Positions 13,709-21,631 of a stretch of 38,521 nucleotides of DNA are shown one piece after another. The position numbers were made by a program, and so were the translations under genes. Each line of letters starts with the position of its first letter. Position 1 is the stretch's first letter. The notes beneath the pieces are model-generated. The model did no database searches. It had not been told where the DNA came from and worked only from the letters and a program-made list of their open reading frames with translations. The stretch is taken from positions 1 through 38,521 of IMG/VR virus record IMGVR_UViG_3300048927_000352; one strand, written 5' to 3'. The stretch comes from a virus.

Positions 13709-15468
13709 TGCTTGAGCTTCGATATTATCAGCGCGACTCGCTCGACGCACTTTACGAATACTGGCGGAGCGGCGGCGGTAATGGGCTCATCGTGTTGCCA
13801 ACTGGTGCAGGCAAGGCGCTGGTCATCGCTAAGCTGATTGAGGAACTGCTTGCCGACTATCCCGACATGCGCATCCTCAACGTCACCCACAGTGCGAGTC
13901 TGGTGGAACAGAATTTCAAGGAATTCATCGGTCTTCTGCCGTTCGCGCCTGCTGGAATCTATTCGGCTGGCCTCAAGCGCCGAGACGCTCGCGCACAGGT
14001 GCTTTTCTGCGGCATCCAGTCGGTATGGAATAAGGTTGAGCTGCTTGGCAATATCGACCTCGTCATCGTTGACGAAGCGCACGCGATCAGCCGCAACGGC
14101 AACACCCAGTACGGCAAATTCTTCAAGGACGTGCGCAAGCACAATCCTGACAGCCGCACATGCGGCACGACAGCCACCGACTACCGTATGGATTCGGGCC
14201 GCCTGACCGACGATCTCGACGATGACGCGCCTTTGGCTGACAATGACAACGTCGCATCCGAGGATGTCCCTGCAGAAGGCGCGCAGGATGCCGCGACCCA
14301 GCCTGTTCGCTTCAAGCTTTTCGACGACGTGGTCTATGAAATCGGTATCGGCGAGCTGATCGAGAAGGGCTATCTGACGCGCCTCACCAGCACGAAGACA
14401 AATTCAAAGATTGATCTGAAAGGCGTTGGCACGCGTGGTGGCGAATACAATCCTGGTCAAGTTTCGGCAGCTGCGGAGATGATTATCGAGGCGGCAGTCG
14501 CAGAAGACATGGCGATTTCCGCCGACCGTCGTGCTGGCCTTTTCTTCAGCACCAGCAAGGAGAACGCGAAGCACGTCGCCGACGCTATTCATCGGCATGG
14601 TCGGACATGCGCTGTGCTCACCAGCGACAACGCGCACCAGACTAAGGAAATATTCGAGGGCTTCAAGTCTGGCAAATACTGGGCAATCAGCTCGGTCAGC
14701 ATGATCACGACCGGCACCAACTTTCCCTTCGTGGATTTCATCAGCTTGATCTTGTCGACGAAGAGCCCAGGAAAGCTGGTTCAGATCCTCGGCCGAGGCA
14801 CGCGCAACTGCGCTGGCAAGGACGACTGCCTCATCGCGGACCACGGGCGGAATCTGGCATACCACGGACCCATCGACCAGATTAGCCCGCGAGCGCCCGG
14901 TAAAGGCGAGGGCGATCAGCCAAAGAAGATTTGCCCGCAGGAAGAGACTGACATTGAAGGCAAGACGGGTTGCGGTGAGCAGATTCCTATCTCGCGGATG
15001 ACCTGCCATTGCTGCGGCTACATTTTCCCGCCCAGCGATGAGGTCAAAATCACCGCTCAGGCCGCTGATGTCCCAGTACTTAGCGTCGCTCCGCCAGAAC
15101 CCCGCACCGTCACGTCGCGCAGCTTCTACTACCACGAAGGGAAGGGTGACAAGCCGCCGTCGGTGAAGGTCAGCTACATGGTCGGCATGACCGCGATCAA
15201 CGAGTGGGTCTGCCCTCAGCACCAGGGCTTTCCGAAGTCAAAGGCCGACCGCTATTGGCGCGCGCATGGCGGCAAAATGCCGTTTCCCAAGACTGTGCTG
15301 GAATGGATTGAGCGGCAGGCGGAGTTGGCCGACACCGTCGAGATCACGGTTAAGCCGCGCCAGAAATACTGGGACGTTGTGGGCCATGTGGTCGGGGCGG
15401 CGAACGACAATGCGCCGGTTGAAGAGGAGGATTGGCGGGTGCTGATGGACGATGACGTGCCGTTTTAG
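13708..15468 (+). CDS. SF2 DNA helicase with zinc module and SSB-like acidic tail
   Basis: 586-residue DEAD/DEAH-type helicase. Motif I is at 31-37 (PTGAGKA), the DEAH box at 122-125, motif III at 154-157 (TTAT) and motif VI at 360-366 (ILGRGTR). An acidic loop with an ANDN-like motif is at about 165-200. A Cys cluster (C409, C422, C433, C435, C436) suggests a zinc site. The last residues are VLMDDDVPF, very like the tip of bacterial SSB (MDFDDDIPF), which binds many repair and replication proteins. It follows the sigma factor with a TGATG overlap; the opposite-strand gene begins its stop at the last bases. Confidence 0.9.
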   Translation: MLELRYYQRDSLDALYEYWRSGGGNGLIVLPTGAGKALVIAKLIEELLADYPDMRILNVTHSASLVEQNFKEFIGLLPFAPAGIYSAGLKRRDARAQVLFCGIQSVWNKVELLGNIDLVIVDEAHAISRNGNTQYGKFFKDVRKHNPDSRTCGTTATDYRMDSGRLTDDLDDDAPLADNDNVASEDVPAEGAQDAATQPVRFKLFDDVVYEIGIGELIEKGYLTRLTSTKTNSKIDLKGVGTRGGEYNPGQVSAAAEMIIEAAVAEDMAISADRRAGLFFSTSKENAKHVADAIHRHGRTCAVLTSDNAHQTKEIFEGFKSGKYWAISSVSMITTGTNFPFVDFISLILSTKSPGKLVQILGRGTRNCAGKDDCLIADHGRNLAYHGPIDQISPRAPGKGEGDQPKKICPQEETDIEGKTGCGEQIPISRMTCHCCGYIFPPSDEVKITAQAADVPVLSVAPPEPRTVTSRSFYYHEGKGDKPPSVKVSYMVGMTAINEWVCPQHQGFPKSKADRYWRAHGGKMPFPKTVLEWIERQAELADTVEITVKPRQKYWDVVGHVVGAANDNAPVEEEDWRVLMDDDVPF

Positions 15469-16052
15469 AGGAGCGCGCATTTATACTCGTCATAAAGTTC
15501 TTTGAATTCCGGAGGAATGATACCCCTGTGCCTATCTTGGACCACGCGAAGGTTTTCACAAACACAGAAGCGCGCCTGTTCGTAAGCCTGCCTCATGTCT
15601 GAAGATGATAGATCATAATTATCAATGGCTTCGTCATGTTTCTTGAGGCATGTTTCCTGGATTCGGTCCAAGAACTTTTTGTCTCGATCACCAATACTGG
15701 TGACGGTCTTTATCGCGCGTTCGATCAAATGCGGACGCGCATCCAGTTTGGCCTCTCTAGTCCCAGGCGTCTCGGCTCTGGCAAAATATCGAGCCCGTAT
15801 GGATCCAGATGTGACGGGAGCTCCCGCGTCTCTGATGGCGCCCGTTATGGTTATGATGCTGCTCAGCACGCCGAGGAAAATAATAGGATCCATTGCCGAG
15901 TCGCTCACTTTCATTTCAATCGACGGGGGCCTTATGGTCGATGCTTTAAGACCAGACTTCGACGAGTTAAACGCGAAAATGAGGGAGATTGCAACCGCGA
16001 CGGCGATTATTAGAAACGCAATGAGGTAGACGATAGTCAGCATCCGGCACAT
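15465..16052 (-). CDS. Opposite-strand two-pass membrane protein (possible moron)
   Basis: 195-residue protein with membrane segments at about residues 4-28 and 53-72, followed by a soluble, charged domain of about 110 residues with three cysteines (C134, C161, C163). No family is recognised. It lies against the early operon, converging on the helicase stop (4-base overlap), and the stretch is visibly richer in A+T than its neighbours, so it was probably acquired separately. ATG 16043 is an alternative start. Its upstream side faces the ACAAATTTGT promoter at 16107. Superinfection exclusion or host protection is a guess from context. Confidence 0.72.
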   Translation of the reverse strand: MCRMLTIVYLIAFLIIAVAVAISLIFAFNSSKSGLKASTIRPPSIEMKVSDSAMDPIIFLGVLSSIITITGAIRDAGAPVTSGSIRARYFARAETPGTREAKLDARPHLIERAIKTVTSIGDRDKKFLDRIQETCLKKHDEAIDNYDLSSSDMRQAYEQARFCVCENLRVVQDRHRGIIPPEFKELYDEYKCALL

Positions 16053-16106
16053 CCCAATTTTGTGAACTGACTAGATACCAGCATTGAGTTTACGGTCTCT
16101 TAAATC

Positions 16107-16135
16107 TTGACAAATTTGTAAAAACGGTTTAGCTT
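16107..16135 (+). promoter_or_regulatory. Second rightward promoter with operator ACAAATTTGT
   Basis: TTGACA (16107-16112), 17 bases, TAGCTT (16130-16135), with ACAAATTTGT at 16110-16119. It is nearly identical to the promoter at 5283-5311 and keeps the same spacing. It restarts the early operon downstream of the opposite-strand membrane gene and should be under the same repressor. Confidence 0.75.
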
Positions 16136-16144
16136 CATACTCTG

Positions 16145-16182
16145 CGCCACACCAATGGCGTCACCACATTGAGGAGATACGA
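16145..16182 (+). promoter_or_regulatory. Leader hairpin plus GAGGAGA
   Basis: CGCCA and TGGCG (16145-16160) form a hairpin with loop CACCAA, followed by TCACCACATT and GAGGAGATACGA before the ATG at 16183. Same module as in other early spacers. Confidence 0.55.
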
Positions 16183-16710
16183 ATGAGCGAGAGAAGATCC
16201 GCCAATGACAACTATTTGGCCGCCGACGTCGCCAACCTCGAAGCGCTATTCGCCGACATGCTGGCCGCTTACCCAGAGCTGGAAGCGGACGAAGAGCTGC
16301 GCGCTGATATGCTCGAAGGTGAGACGAACTTCCACGCCGTCCTGACGCGTCTCGTTAATGGTGAGCGTGACGCCGACAGCCTGGCCAAGGCCGTGGCTGG
16401 CCGTATATCAGACCTGCAAGCACGCAAGTTGCGGGCCGAGCGCCGCAAGGAAGCCATGCGCAGTCTGATGTTCAAGCTGTTGAAAGCAGCCGGCGTGCCG
16501 CGTGTGCCGCTGGCCGAGGCGACGATCTCCATTGGCAAGAAAGCTGCGTCGGTTGAGATCATTGACGAGGCCGCGTTACCGAAGGCCTACGTGCGCGTTT
16601 CTACGTCGCCGGACAAGACCGCCATCAAGGAAGCGTTGCAGGCGGGGAAGAAGGTCCGCGGTGCGCAGATGGGTGAGGCGGGTGAGCAGCTGTCGGTGAG
16701 GGTGGCATGA
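16183..16710 (+). CDS. Siphovirus Gp157-family protein
   Basis: 175-residue protein with the Gp157 pattern: an N-terminal helical region (NLEALFADMLAAYPELEADE), a long charged coiled-coil segment (LQARKLRAERRKEAMR) and a C-terminal part (ATISIGKKAASVEIIDE, then KTAIKEALQAGKKVRGAQM). The family is common in early regions of siphoviruses; in Streptococcus a member has been linked with phage resistance, but the mechanism is not known. It begins with RSANDNY. Start has GAGGAGATACGA; the stop overlaps the next ATG (ATGA). Confidence 0.85.
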   Translation: MSERRSANDNYLAADVANLEALFADMLAAYPELEADEELRADMLEGETNFHAVLTRLVNGERDADSLAKAVAGRISDLQARKLRAERRKEAMRSLMFKLLKAAGVPRVPLAEATISIGKKAASVEIIDEAALPKAYVRVSTSPDKTAIKEALQAGKKVRGAQMGEAGEQLSVRVA

Positions 16711-16988
16711 CCAAAACCATCATGATCGCCCACGGTAGCGCAGCTGTTCAGGCTGCGCGCATCATCGCGGCAAATGCGAGGGAACGGGACGACAAGGCGC
16801 GTGGCTACGAGTTGGCCGCACAGTGGCATGACAAGCAAGAGAAGGCTTGTCGAGAGATTGCCAACGACGCTCCCCGCATTGATGCTCCGACGCGCGCAAA
16901 AGCGGCTGTTGCTGCTATTCACCACGGCGCTAGTGCGGTTGGGCTTCGAAGTTGTGCCACGCAATTGAGGGTTGCCGCAAATACGTGA
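16707..16988 (+). CDS. Hypothetical alanine-rich helical protein
   Basis: 93-residue protein of unknown function, mostly helical and rich in Ala and charged residues (AARIIAANARERDDKARGYE), with two cysteines. It is coupled to the Gp157 gene by ATGA. Confidence 0.6.
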   Translation: MTKTIMIAHGSAAVQAARIIAANARERDDKARGYELAAQWHDKQEKACREIANDAPRIDAPTRAKAAVAAIHHGASAVGLRSCATQLRVAANT

Positions 16989-17036
16989 AAGGCTAAAATC
17001 CTTCGTATGAGAATAGATAAAAACGAAGGAGCCGAA

Positions 17037-17273
17037 ATGAACAGAATACAAGTCTACTACTTTGCCAAAGGGCACCTCGGTCAGTTTGAACGCTGGTGGT
17101 ATCTCAATAAGCACGAAGACGGAACCTACACGGTTACGAGGGAGTGGGATGACGTCAGCACCAATGGCGGTGGTAGTTCTACAGGGGAAGAAGAAATGAG
17201 CGTAGACGATGCGCTAAAGACGGCACCTCACCAAGCCGTTACAAAAATAAAAGAACTGCTCAACCTGACTTAA
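17037..17273 (+). CDS. Hypothetical phage protein
   Basis: 78-residue protein of unknown function. It has aromatic-rich N-terminal strands (IQVYYFAKGHLGQFERWWYL), a Gly/Ser linker and a C-terminal helix (AVTKIKELLNLT). ATG 17037 has AAGGAGCCGAA upstream; the frame is open back to 17007 but that ATG has no such site. Confidence 0.6.
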   Translation: MNRIQVYYFAKGHLGQFERWWYLNKHEDGTYTVTREWDDVSTNGGGSSTGEEEMSVDDALKTAPHQAVTKIKELLNLT

Positions 17274-17288
17274 TTGGGCAACACCACC

Positions 17289-17348
17289 CGCCGCGCCACC
17301 AACGCGGCGTCCCGCTTCGGCGGGAACACCACAGTCTGAGGAGACAAT
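17289..17348 (+). promoter_or_regulatory. Tandem hairpins plus GAGGAGA leader
   Basis: CGCCGCG / CGCGGCG (17289-17309, loop CCACCAA) is followed by CCCGC-TTCG-GCGGG (17311-17324), then AACACCACA and GAGGAGACAAT before ATG 17349. It is the most elaborate copy of the recurrent spacer. Confidence 0.55.
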
Positions 17349-17471
17349 ATGAACCCGTTACCAGAGGCGCGCTTCGGCGCGATCCTTGCCGACCCGCCGT
17401 GGTCATTCAGAACCTATGCTAACGACAACGTCGCGCCCGCTCGTTACTGGCCAGTAAGGGTGGCAGCGTAA
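17349..17471 (+). pseudogene. N-terminal stump of an MT-A70 methyltransferase
   Basis: A 40-codon frame starting with a standard ribosome binding site (GAGGAGACAAT). Residues 9-22 (FGAILADPPWSFRT) are the beginning of an MT-A70-type adenine methyltransferase, with the catalytic D15-P-P-W18. The rest of that enzyme (normally some 200 residues) is missing: after an ANDN motif and about 14 residues the frame ends and overlaps the next gene (TAATG). The ribosome binding site and frame remain intact, so it may still serve to translate the following methyltransferase. Confidence 0.7.
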
Positions 17472-18292
17472 TGGCCAAGCTCACCAAAGCTCAAGCAAAA
17501 GCGCACGCGCAGGCCTGCGACTTGCTGACCAAACCGGTGCTGACGGAAGACGAAAAGGACTTCGTTCTTAAAAACTGGAACGAGGGTGCGAACCACGTCA
17601 ACGGAGCAGCCGGAGCGTTCTTCACGCCTTATGACATGGCGTTCGACTTCACCATCGATGCTATCGGGCAGGGCGGATATGGCGGGCGGATCATTGATCT
17701 GTGCGCGGGCATCGGCGTGCTGTCTTACGCCTGCTGGCACCGCAGTCACCAGAAGGCCCGGATCACCTGCGTGGAACGGAATCCCGACTACCTAGCGGTT
17801 GGTCAGAAAATCCTGCCGGAGGCAGATTGGATCCTCGCCGACGTGATGGGTGTACTGGACATGGACCTGGGCCGGTTTGATGTCGCGATCAGCAATCCGC
17901 CTTTTGGCAAGATCAAGCGCGATGGCGGAGCTCCTCGCTATACCGGCGCAGAGTTCGAATTCCACGTCATCGATATAGCTGCGCATCTGGCCGACTCGGG
18001 CGTATTCATCGTGCCGCAGATGTCAGCTGGTTTCAACTTCAGCGGCCGGCCCTGCTACGAGCGCCAGAAGGACGGCAAGGCGGTGAAGTTCCAGGAGCTC
18101 ACCGGCCTTCATTTCGAAGCTGGCTGCGGGATCGACACGGCTTTCTACATCAACGATTGGAAGGGTGTTTCGCCCATGTGCGAGATCGTGTGCGTGGAGT
18201 TTGAACGACCGGAAGAAATGACTGTCGTTGAGCCGGCAAATGACAATCTGCCGGCGCCGCTTCAGGCGGATTTGTTTGGAGTGGCAGCATGA
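17471..18292 (+). CDS. N6-adenine DNA methyltransferase-like protein
   Basis: 273-residue S-adenosylmethionine-dependent methyltransferase. It has FFTPYDMA (50-57), the cofactor loop DLCAGIGVLSY (76-86) and the catalytic NPPF at 142-145, typical of adenine-N6 enzymes. A target-recognition domain is not obvious, so specificity is unknown. It probably protects phage DNA from host restriction. It ends PANDNLPAPLQADLFGVAA (read in part) and its end is overlapped by an opposite-strand gene. Confidence 0.82.
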   Translation: MAKLTKAQAKAHAQACDLLTKPVLTEDEKDFVLKNWNEGANHVNGAAGAFFTPYDMAFDFTIDAIGQGGYGGRIIDLCAGIGVLSYACWHRSHQKARITCVERNPDYLAVGQKILPEADWILADVMGVLDMDLGRFDVAISNPPFGKIKRDGGAPRYTGAEFEFHVIDIAAHLADSGVFIVPQMSAGFNFSGRPCYERQKDGKAVKFQELTGLHFEAGCGIDTAFYINDWKGVSPMCEIVCVEFERPEEMTVVEPANDNLPAPLQADLFGVAA

Positions 18293-18996
18293 TCGTCCCA
18301 ATCAAAGAAGCTACGATAAGGAAAAAGATCATCAGGTTTGACGGCGAGATTCTTGATCGTCCCGCTCAGCCAACCAGCAGGAATTTCGCGAGCGCTTTTG
18401 AAGCTAAAACGCCCACTCTCGTCCAAGTTTTCACCCACGTACTCAAGCAACCGGGCTATCGAGTAACACTCAGAGGCAGCTTTATGTCTCCCGCGACTGT
18501 CGGCTTGGCCTTGGGTCGTGCAGAAATTTCTAACATCTCTCACCGCAGCCATCGTAACCGTGGCCAACATGGTGTCAATTTCGGAGATCTTGCGGAGAGA
18601 CCCAACGATCAAGTCGGTGTTGAAGTTTCTTCCGAACGTGTGGTTATGGGCGATGTCATAAGCCCAATCGATAAAACTCTGGGACGCAAGATTGCAGATA
18701 TTGCTCCCGTCGTTTCTTGCCTGCCGACATTGATCTCGCTGCACGTCAGATCGCTGCATTCGATACGCGATGATGACGGCGGCTCCGCCGCCAAGTGCGG
18801 CGAAACCTGCGAGGAGCTCTTGATAGTCCCTAACCCAGGTAAGAAGGATAGCGTCACCAAAGGACTGCCATCCGGCCTTCCAGCAGGCAGCTTCCCATGG
18901 CTGTCCGCAGGTCGATCGTTGCCACGCGAAAATGTATGCGAGCACGAGCCAAGCTGCCCAAATAGAAACAGCAAAAGTCTTCCATCTACGCGTCAT
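18262..18996 (-). CDS. Opposite-strand membrane protein (possible moron)
   Basis: 244-residue protein with membrane segments at about residues 8-25 and 58-78 (LLTWVRDYQELLAGFAALGG precedes or begins the second) and a cytoplasmic domain with no recognised motif. The ATG at 18996 has GGGGGA upstream. The plus strand is also open for 259 codons here, but that frame gives a low-quality protein, whereas this one has membrane segments, a ribosome binding site and a pattern known from rhizobial phages. It lies between two 12-base direct repeats (18281-18292 and 19057-19068), which suggests an inserted gene. Confidence 0.72.
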   Translation of the reverse strand: MTRRWKTFAVSIWAAWLVLAYIFAWQRSTCGQPWEAACWKAGWQSFGDAILLTWVRDYQELLAGFAALGGGAAVIIAYRMQRSDVQRDQCRQARNDGSNICNLASQSFIDWAYDIAHNHTFGRNFNTDLIVGSLRKISEIDTMLATVTMAAVRDVRNFCTTQGQADSRGRHKAASECYSIARLLEYVGENLDESGRFSFKSAREIPAGWLSGTIKNLAVKPDDLFPYRSFFDWDDHAATPNKSA

Positions 18997-19068
18997 GAAT
19001 CCCCCAAAGCCGCAGCGAGGAAAATGTCATTTTCTGTGAAGCCAAGCAATACAGAGGTGGCAGCATGA
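18281..19068. repeat. 12-base direct repeat GTGGCAGCATGA flanking an opposite-strand gene
   Basis: GTGGCAGCATGA occurs at 18281-18292 and 19057-19068. The left copy is the end of the methyltransferase gene (VAA, stop); the right copy includes the ATG of the next early gene. Removing one copy and the DNA between would join the two genes with an ATGA overlap, as is usual in this operon. Confidence 0.6.
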
Positions 19069-19439
19069 CCAAACTCCCAACCACCCCGCGCCAGCACACG
19101 CCGACGGTCGACGCCGACCATAATCCGACCACCTGCTTTGTCTGCGGTATGCACGCCTTCGGGATCGGCGTGAACGCCAACGGCCGCGACAAAGACCCTC
19201 ACTATATCTGCCGGAGGTGCGCTGTGGGCATCGACAATTACAAGAAGATCGATCGCCTCGATGACTACGAGCTGCGTGCCTTAGACGCGGGCGTTGATGC
19301 CGTCGGCGAGTACATCGCCGAGCATGGCGTGACTGACCTCGCGCACTTCGACGAGCTCATGCAGCGCATGATGGTGAAGGCTGCGTGGGAGGGATGCGCC
19401 AGAGGCCTAAGGGCCGCTTTGTCGGAGGCGCCGTTCTAG
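19065..19439 (+). CDS. Zinc-ribbon phage protein (DUF6511-like)
   Basis: 124-residue protein with C24-x2-C27 (CFVCG) and C49-x2-C52 (CRRC), a probable zinc ribbon, followed by a helical part (YELRALDAGVDAVGEYIAEH). The arrangement resembles phage proteins with a DUF6511 domain. Function unknown. ATG 19065 sits in the 12-base direct repeat and has GAGGTGG upstream. Confidence 0.62.
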   Translation: MTKLPTTPRQHTPTVDADHNPTTCFVCGMHAFGIGVNANGRDKDPHYICRRCAVGIDNYKKIDRLDDYELRALDAGVDAVGEYIAEHGVTDLAHFDELMQRMMVKAAWEGCARGLRAALSEAPF

Positions 19440-19507
19440 AAGGATCAGGAATTTCAACCGCAATTCCGAGCCCGACCAAGGCGAGGACACCACACCGAGG
19501 AGACGAT

Positions 19508-21451
19508 ATGACGATCAATTTCAGCCCGAAGAATGACGTGTTGATAATGGACAGCTTTGCTGGAGGAGGCGGCGCTTCTACCGGCATTGAGCTTGCGCTT
19601 GGAAGATCGCCTGACTTGGCCATTAATCACAATCCGGCCGCGCTTGCGCTACATGCAGCTAATCACCCGGAGACGCTTCATCTGTCGGAGAACGTCTATA
19701 AAGTCGACCCGCTCGACTATTTGCGGCGGAGGCATGTTGGCCTTGCTTGGTTCTCGCCGGACTGCAAGCATTTCAGCAAAGCCAAAGGCGGCAAGCCAGT
19801 GGAGCGCAATATCCGCGACCTCTGCTGGATCATTCCCGGCTGGATCGAGCGTATCCAGAAGAGCGGCGGCAAAGTCGACGTCGTAATTATGGAGAACGTC
19901 GAGGAGTTCAAGGACTACGGCCCACTGATGCAGACCGAGCGTGGACTAATGCCTGATCCATCCCGCAAAGGCGAGACGTTCAAGGACTGGTGCAAGAAGT
20001 TGCGCAAACTCGGTGGAAAGATCGAGTTTCGAGAACTGCGCGCGTGCGATTACGGTGCGCCGACTATCCGCAAGCGCTTGTTTGTTATCGTACGTTTCGA
20101 TGGAAAGCCGATCGTTTGGCCTGAGCCCACGCATGCCAAGCCAACTGATGCCGATGTTATAGCTGGGCGCAAGCTGGCATGGCGCACGGCAGCCGAGTGC
20201 ATCGACTGGAGCCTGCCTTGCCCGTCGATCTTCGACACATCATTGCAGGTGATGGCTCGCCATGGACTACGCGCAGTGCGTCCGCTGGCCGATGCCACTA
20301 TGTCGCGTGTCGCCCGCGGCATGAAGCGTTACGTGCTGGATGCTGAGCGGCCATTTCTGGTGAACCTGACACACGGTGGACGTGTTGAAGACCTTGGTCA
20401 TCCGTTCATGACTATCACCGGTGCTAATCGCGGAGAGAAGGCAGTAGTGGCACCCAACCTCATGAGCCTGAAGGGCAGTGCCCGCAGGGATAGCGCGGCC
20501 GACGATCCCCATCCGACCGTTCTCGCCGGTGGCGGGCACTCGGCCGTCATAGCGCCCGTTCTTAGCTATGCGCAGCAGGGCGGCGCCAACCGCTCCGTCG
20601 AGGATCCGCACCACACCATTTGCGCCAGCCTGAAGGATCAGAACGCAGTCATTATCCCAACGCTAGTAGGCTGCGGCGGCCGAGCCGGGCAGTCGCGCCC
20701 GCGTGGTGGCGATGAGCCGACCGCGACCATCACGGCGAAGGCGGACGGCTGTGTGTCGATGGCCTTCATCGCTCAGCACAATAACGATAACCGCCGTATC
20801 GGTGGCGTTAATCCAGGTCGTGACGCTGGCGAGCCAATGTCGACGGTCACCGCAACTGGAGCGCAGCAAGGTGTCGTGTCGGCTTTCGTCTCTCGTCAAT
20901 TCGGCGCATCGATCGGACACGACATTGAGGAACCATCGGCGACCGTGACTGCTGGCGTCAATAAATCGGCGCTCGTGGCACCCTACCTGCAAGCATACTA
21001 TGGCACCGGTGACGGTGGCGAGGAGAGTCAGCCAGCTAGGACAATCACGACCAAGGATCGACATGGACATGTTGAGGCTAGCCTCATCGTACCGCCGTTC
21101 ACCACGGATCAGGAGCAACGTGCCCGGCAGGTTGCTGACTTTATGCGCGATCATGGTTTCTGGGACGACCGCGAATTCGTGACACTGTCGATCGGTTCGG
21201 ACACCTTCGTAATTGTCGATATCGGCATGCGCATGCTGACGCCTCGTGAGCTCTACAATGCGCAGGGCTTTCCGTCAGACTATCGCATTGATGAGGATGC
21301 CTATGGGAATGCGTTCCCGAAGTCGGTTCAGGTCAGCTGTGTCGGCAACTCGGTCTCGCCACCGGTCGCCAAGGCTCTAGTCGCAGCCAACTGCGGTCAC
21401 TTGGCGGCCGACAACGAAAATTTCAGTGAACCGGTCCAGATCGCCGCTTGA
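19508..21451 (+). CDS. C5-cytosine DNA methyltransferase with repeated target-recognition region
   Basis: 647-residue cytosine methyltransferase. Motif I is DSFAGGGGAS (15-24), the catalytic Cys86 lies in FSPDCKHFS (usual motif PPCQxFS, here Pro-Asp-Cys), motif VI is ENV (130-132), then RKRLF (188-192), and motif X is VGNSVSPP near the end. Between motifs VIII and IX/X, residues 283-524 hold about seven units of 33-40 residues, each with a hydrophobic start, a Gly-rich turn, and P-x-x-T(I/V)T. These units probably form the target recognition region. It would methylate phage DNA against restriction. ATG 19508 has GAGGAGACGAT. Confidence 0.92.
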   Translation: MTINFSPKNDVLIMDSFAGGGGASTGIELALGRSPDLAINHNPAALALHAANHPETLHLSENVYKVDPLDYLRRRHVGLAWFSPDCKHFSKAKGGKPVERNIRDLCWIIPGWIERIQKSGGKVDVVIMENVEEFKDYGPLMQTERGLMPDPSRKGETFKDWCKKLRKLGGKIEFRELRACDYGAPTIRKRLFVIVRFDGKPIVWPEPTHAKPTDADVIAGRKLAWRTAAECIDWSLPCPSIFDTSLQVMARHGLRAVRPLADATMSRVARGMKRYVLDAERPFLVNLTHGGRVEDLGHPFMTITGANRGEKAVVAPNLMSLKGSARRDSAADDPHPTVLAGGGHSAVIAPVLSYAQQGGANRSVEDPHHTICASLKDQNAVIIPTLVGCGGRAGQSRPRGGDEPTATITAKADGCVSMAFIAQHNNDNRRIGGVNPGRDAGEPMSTVTATGAQQGVVSAFVSRQFGASIGHDIEEPSATVTAGVNKSALVAPYLQAYYGTGDGGEESQPARTITTKDRHGHVEASLIVPPFTTDQEQRARQVADFMRDHGFWDDREFVTLSIGSDTFVIVDIGMRMLTPRELYNAQGFPSDYRIDEDAYGNAFPKSVQVSCVGNSVSPPVAKALVAANCGHLAADNENFSEPVQIAA

Positions 21452-21611
21452 CGTAGAGATAATTCAGCAGGTCGACCAGATCGTCGGCCTGCTCCATCTC
21501 CAGTCCATCTTGGGGAACGTCGTTCACCTCCGCTGGCTCGCCAGTAAAGATGTCGAAGACGGTCCATGTTTCGTCTTTCTCCTTGCGCATGTCGTACCGA
21601 TTTTTCTGCAT
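21423..21611 (-). CDS. Small opposite-strand phage protein
   Basis: 62-residue protein, acidic, with WTVFDIFTGEPAEVNDVPQD and ADDLVDLLNYL. The pattern (TWTVxDxxTGxPAxVNxVPQxGL, then DADDLVDLLN) is familiar from small rhizobial proteins of unknown function. The ATG at 21611 has GGAG upstream. It ends inside the methyltransferase gene (29-base overlap) and is divergent, by 20 bases, from the primase-helicase. Confidence 0.75.
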   Translation of the reverse strand: MQKNRYDMRKEKDETWTVFDIFTGEPAEVNDVPQDGLEMEQADDLVDLLNYLYVKRRSGPVH

Positions 21612-21631
21612 GCCGATACTCCGGAGGTTTC

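Noticed and set aside
14404-15222. Minus-strand frame of 272 codons inside the helicase gene
   Set aside because: It is fully antisense to a well-recognised helicase, with no ribosome binding site; a typical shadow in G+C-rich DNA.
18289-19068. Plus-strand frame of 259 codons antisense to the membrane protein gene
   Set aside because: It starts exactly after the methyltransferase (ATGA) and is long, but its protein is low in structure, rich in Ser/Arg/Pro and without motifs; the minus-strand gene has membrane segments and a ribosome binding site.
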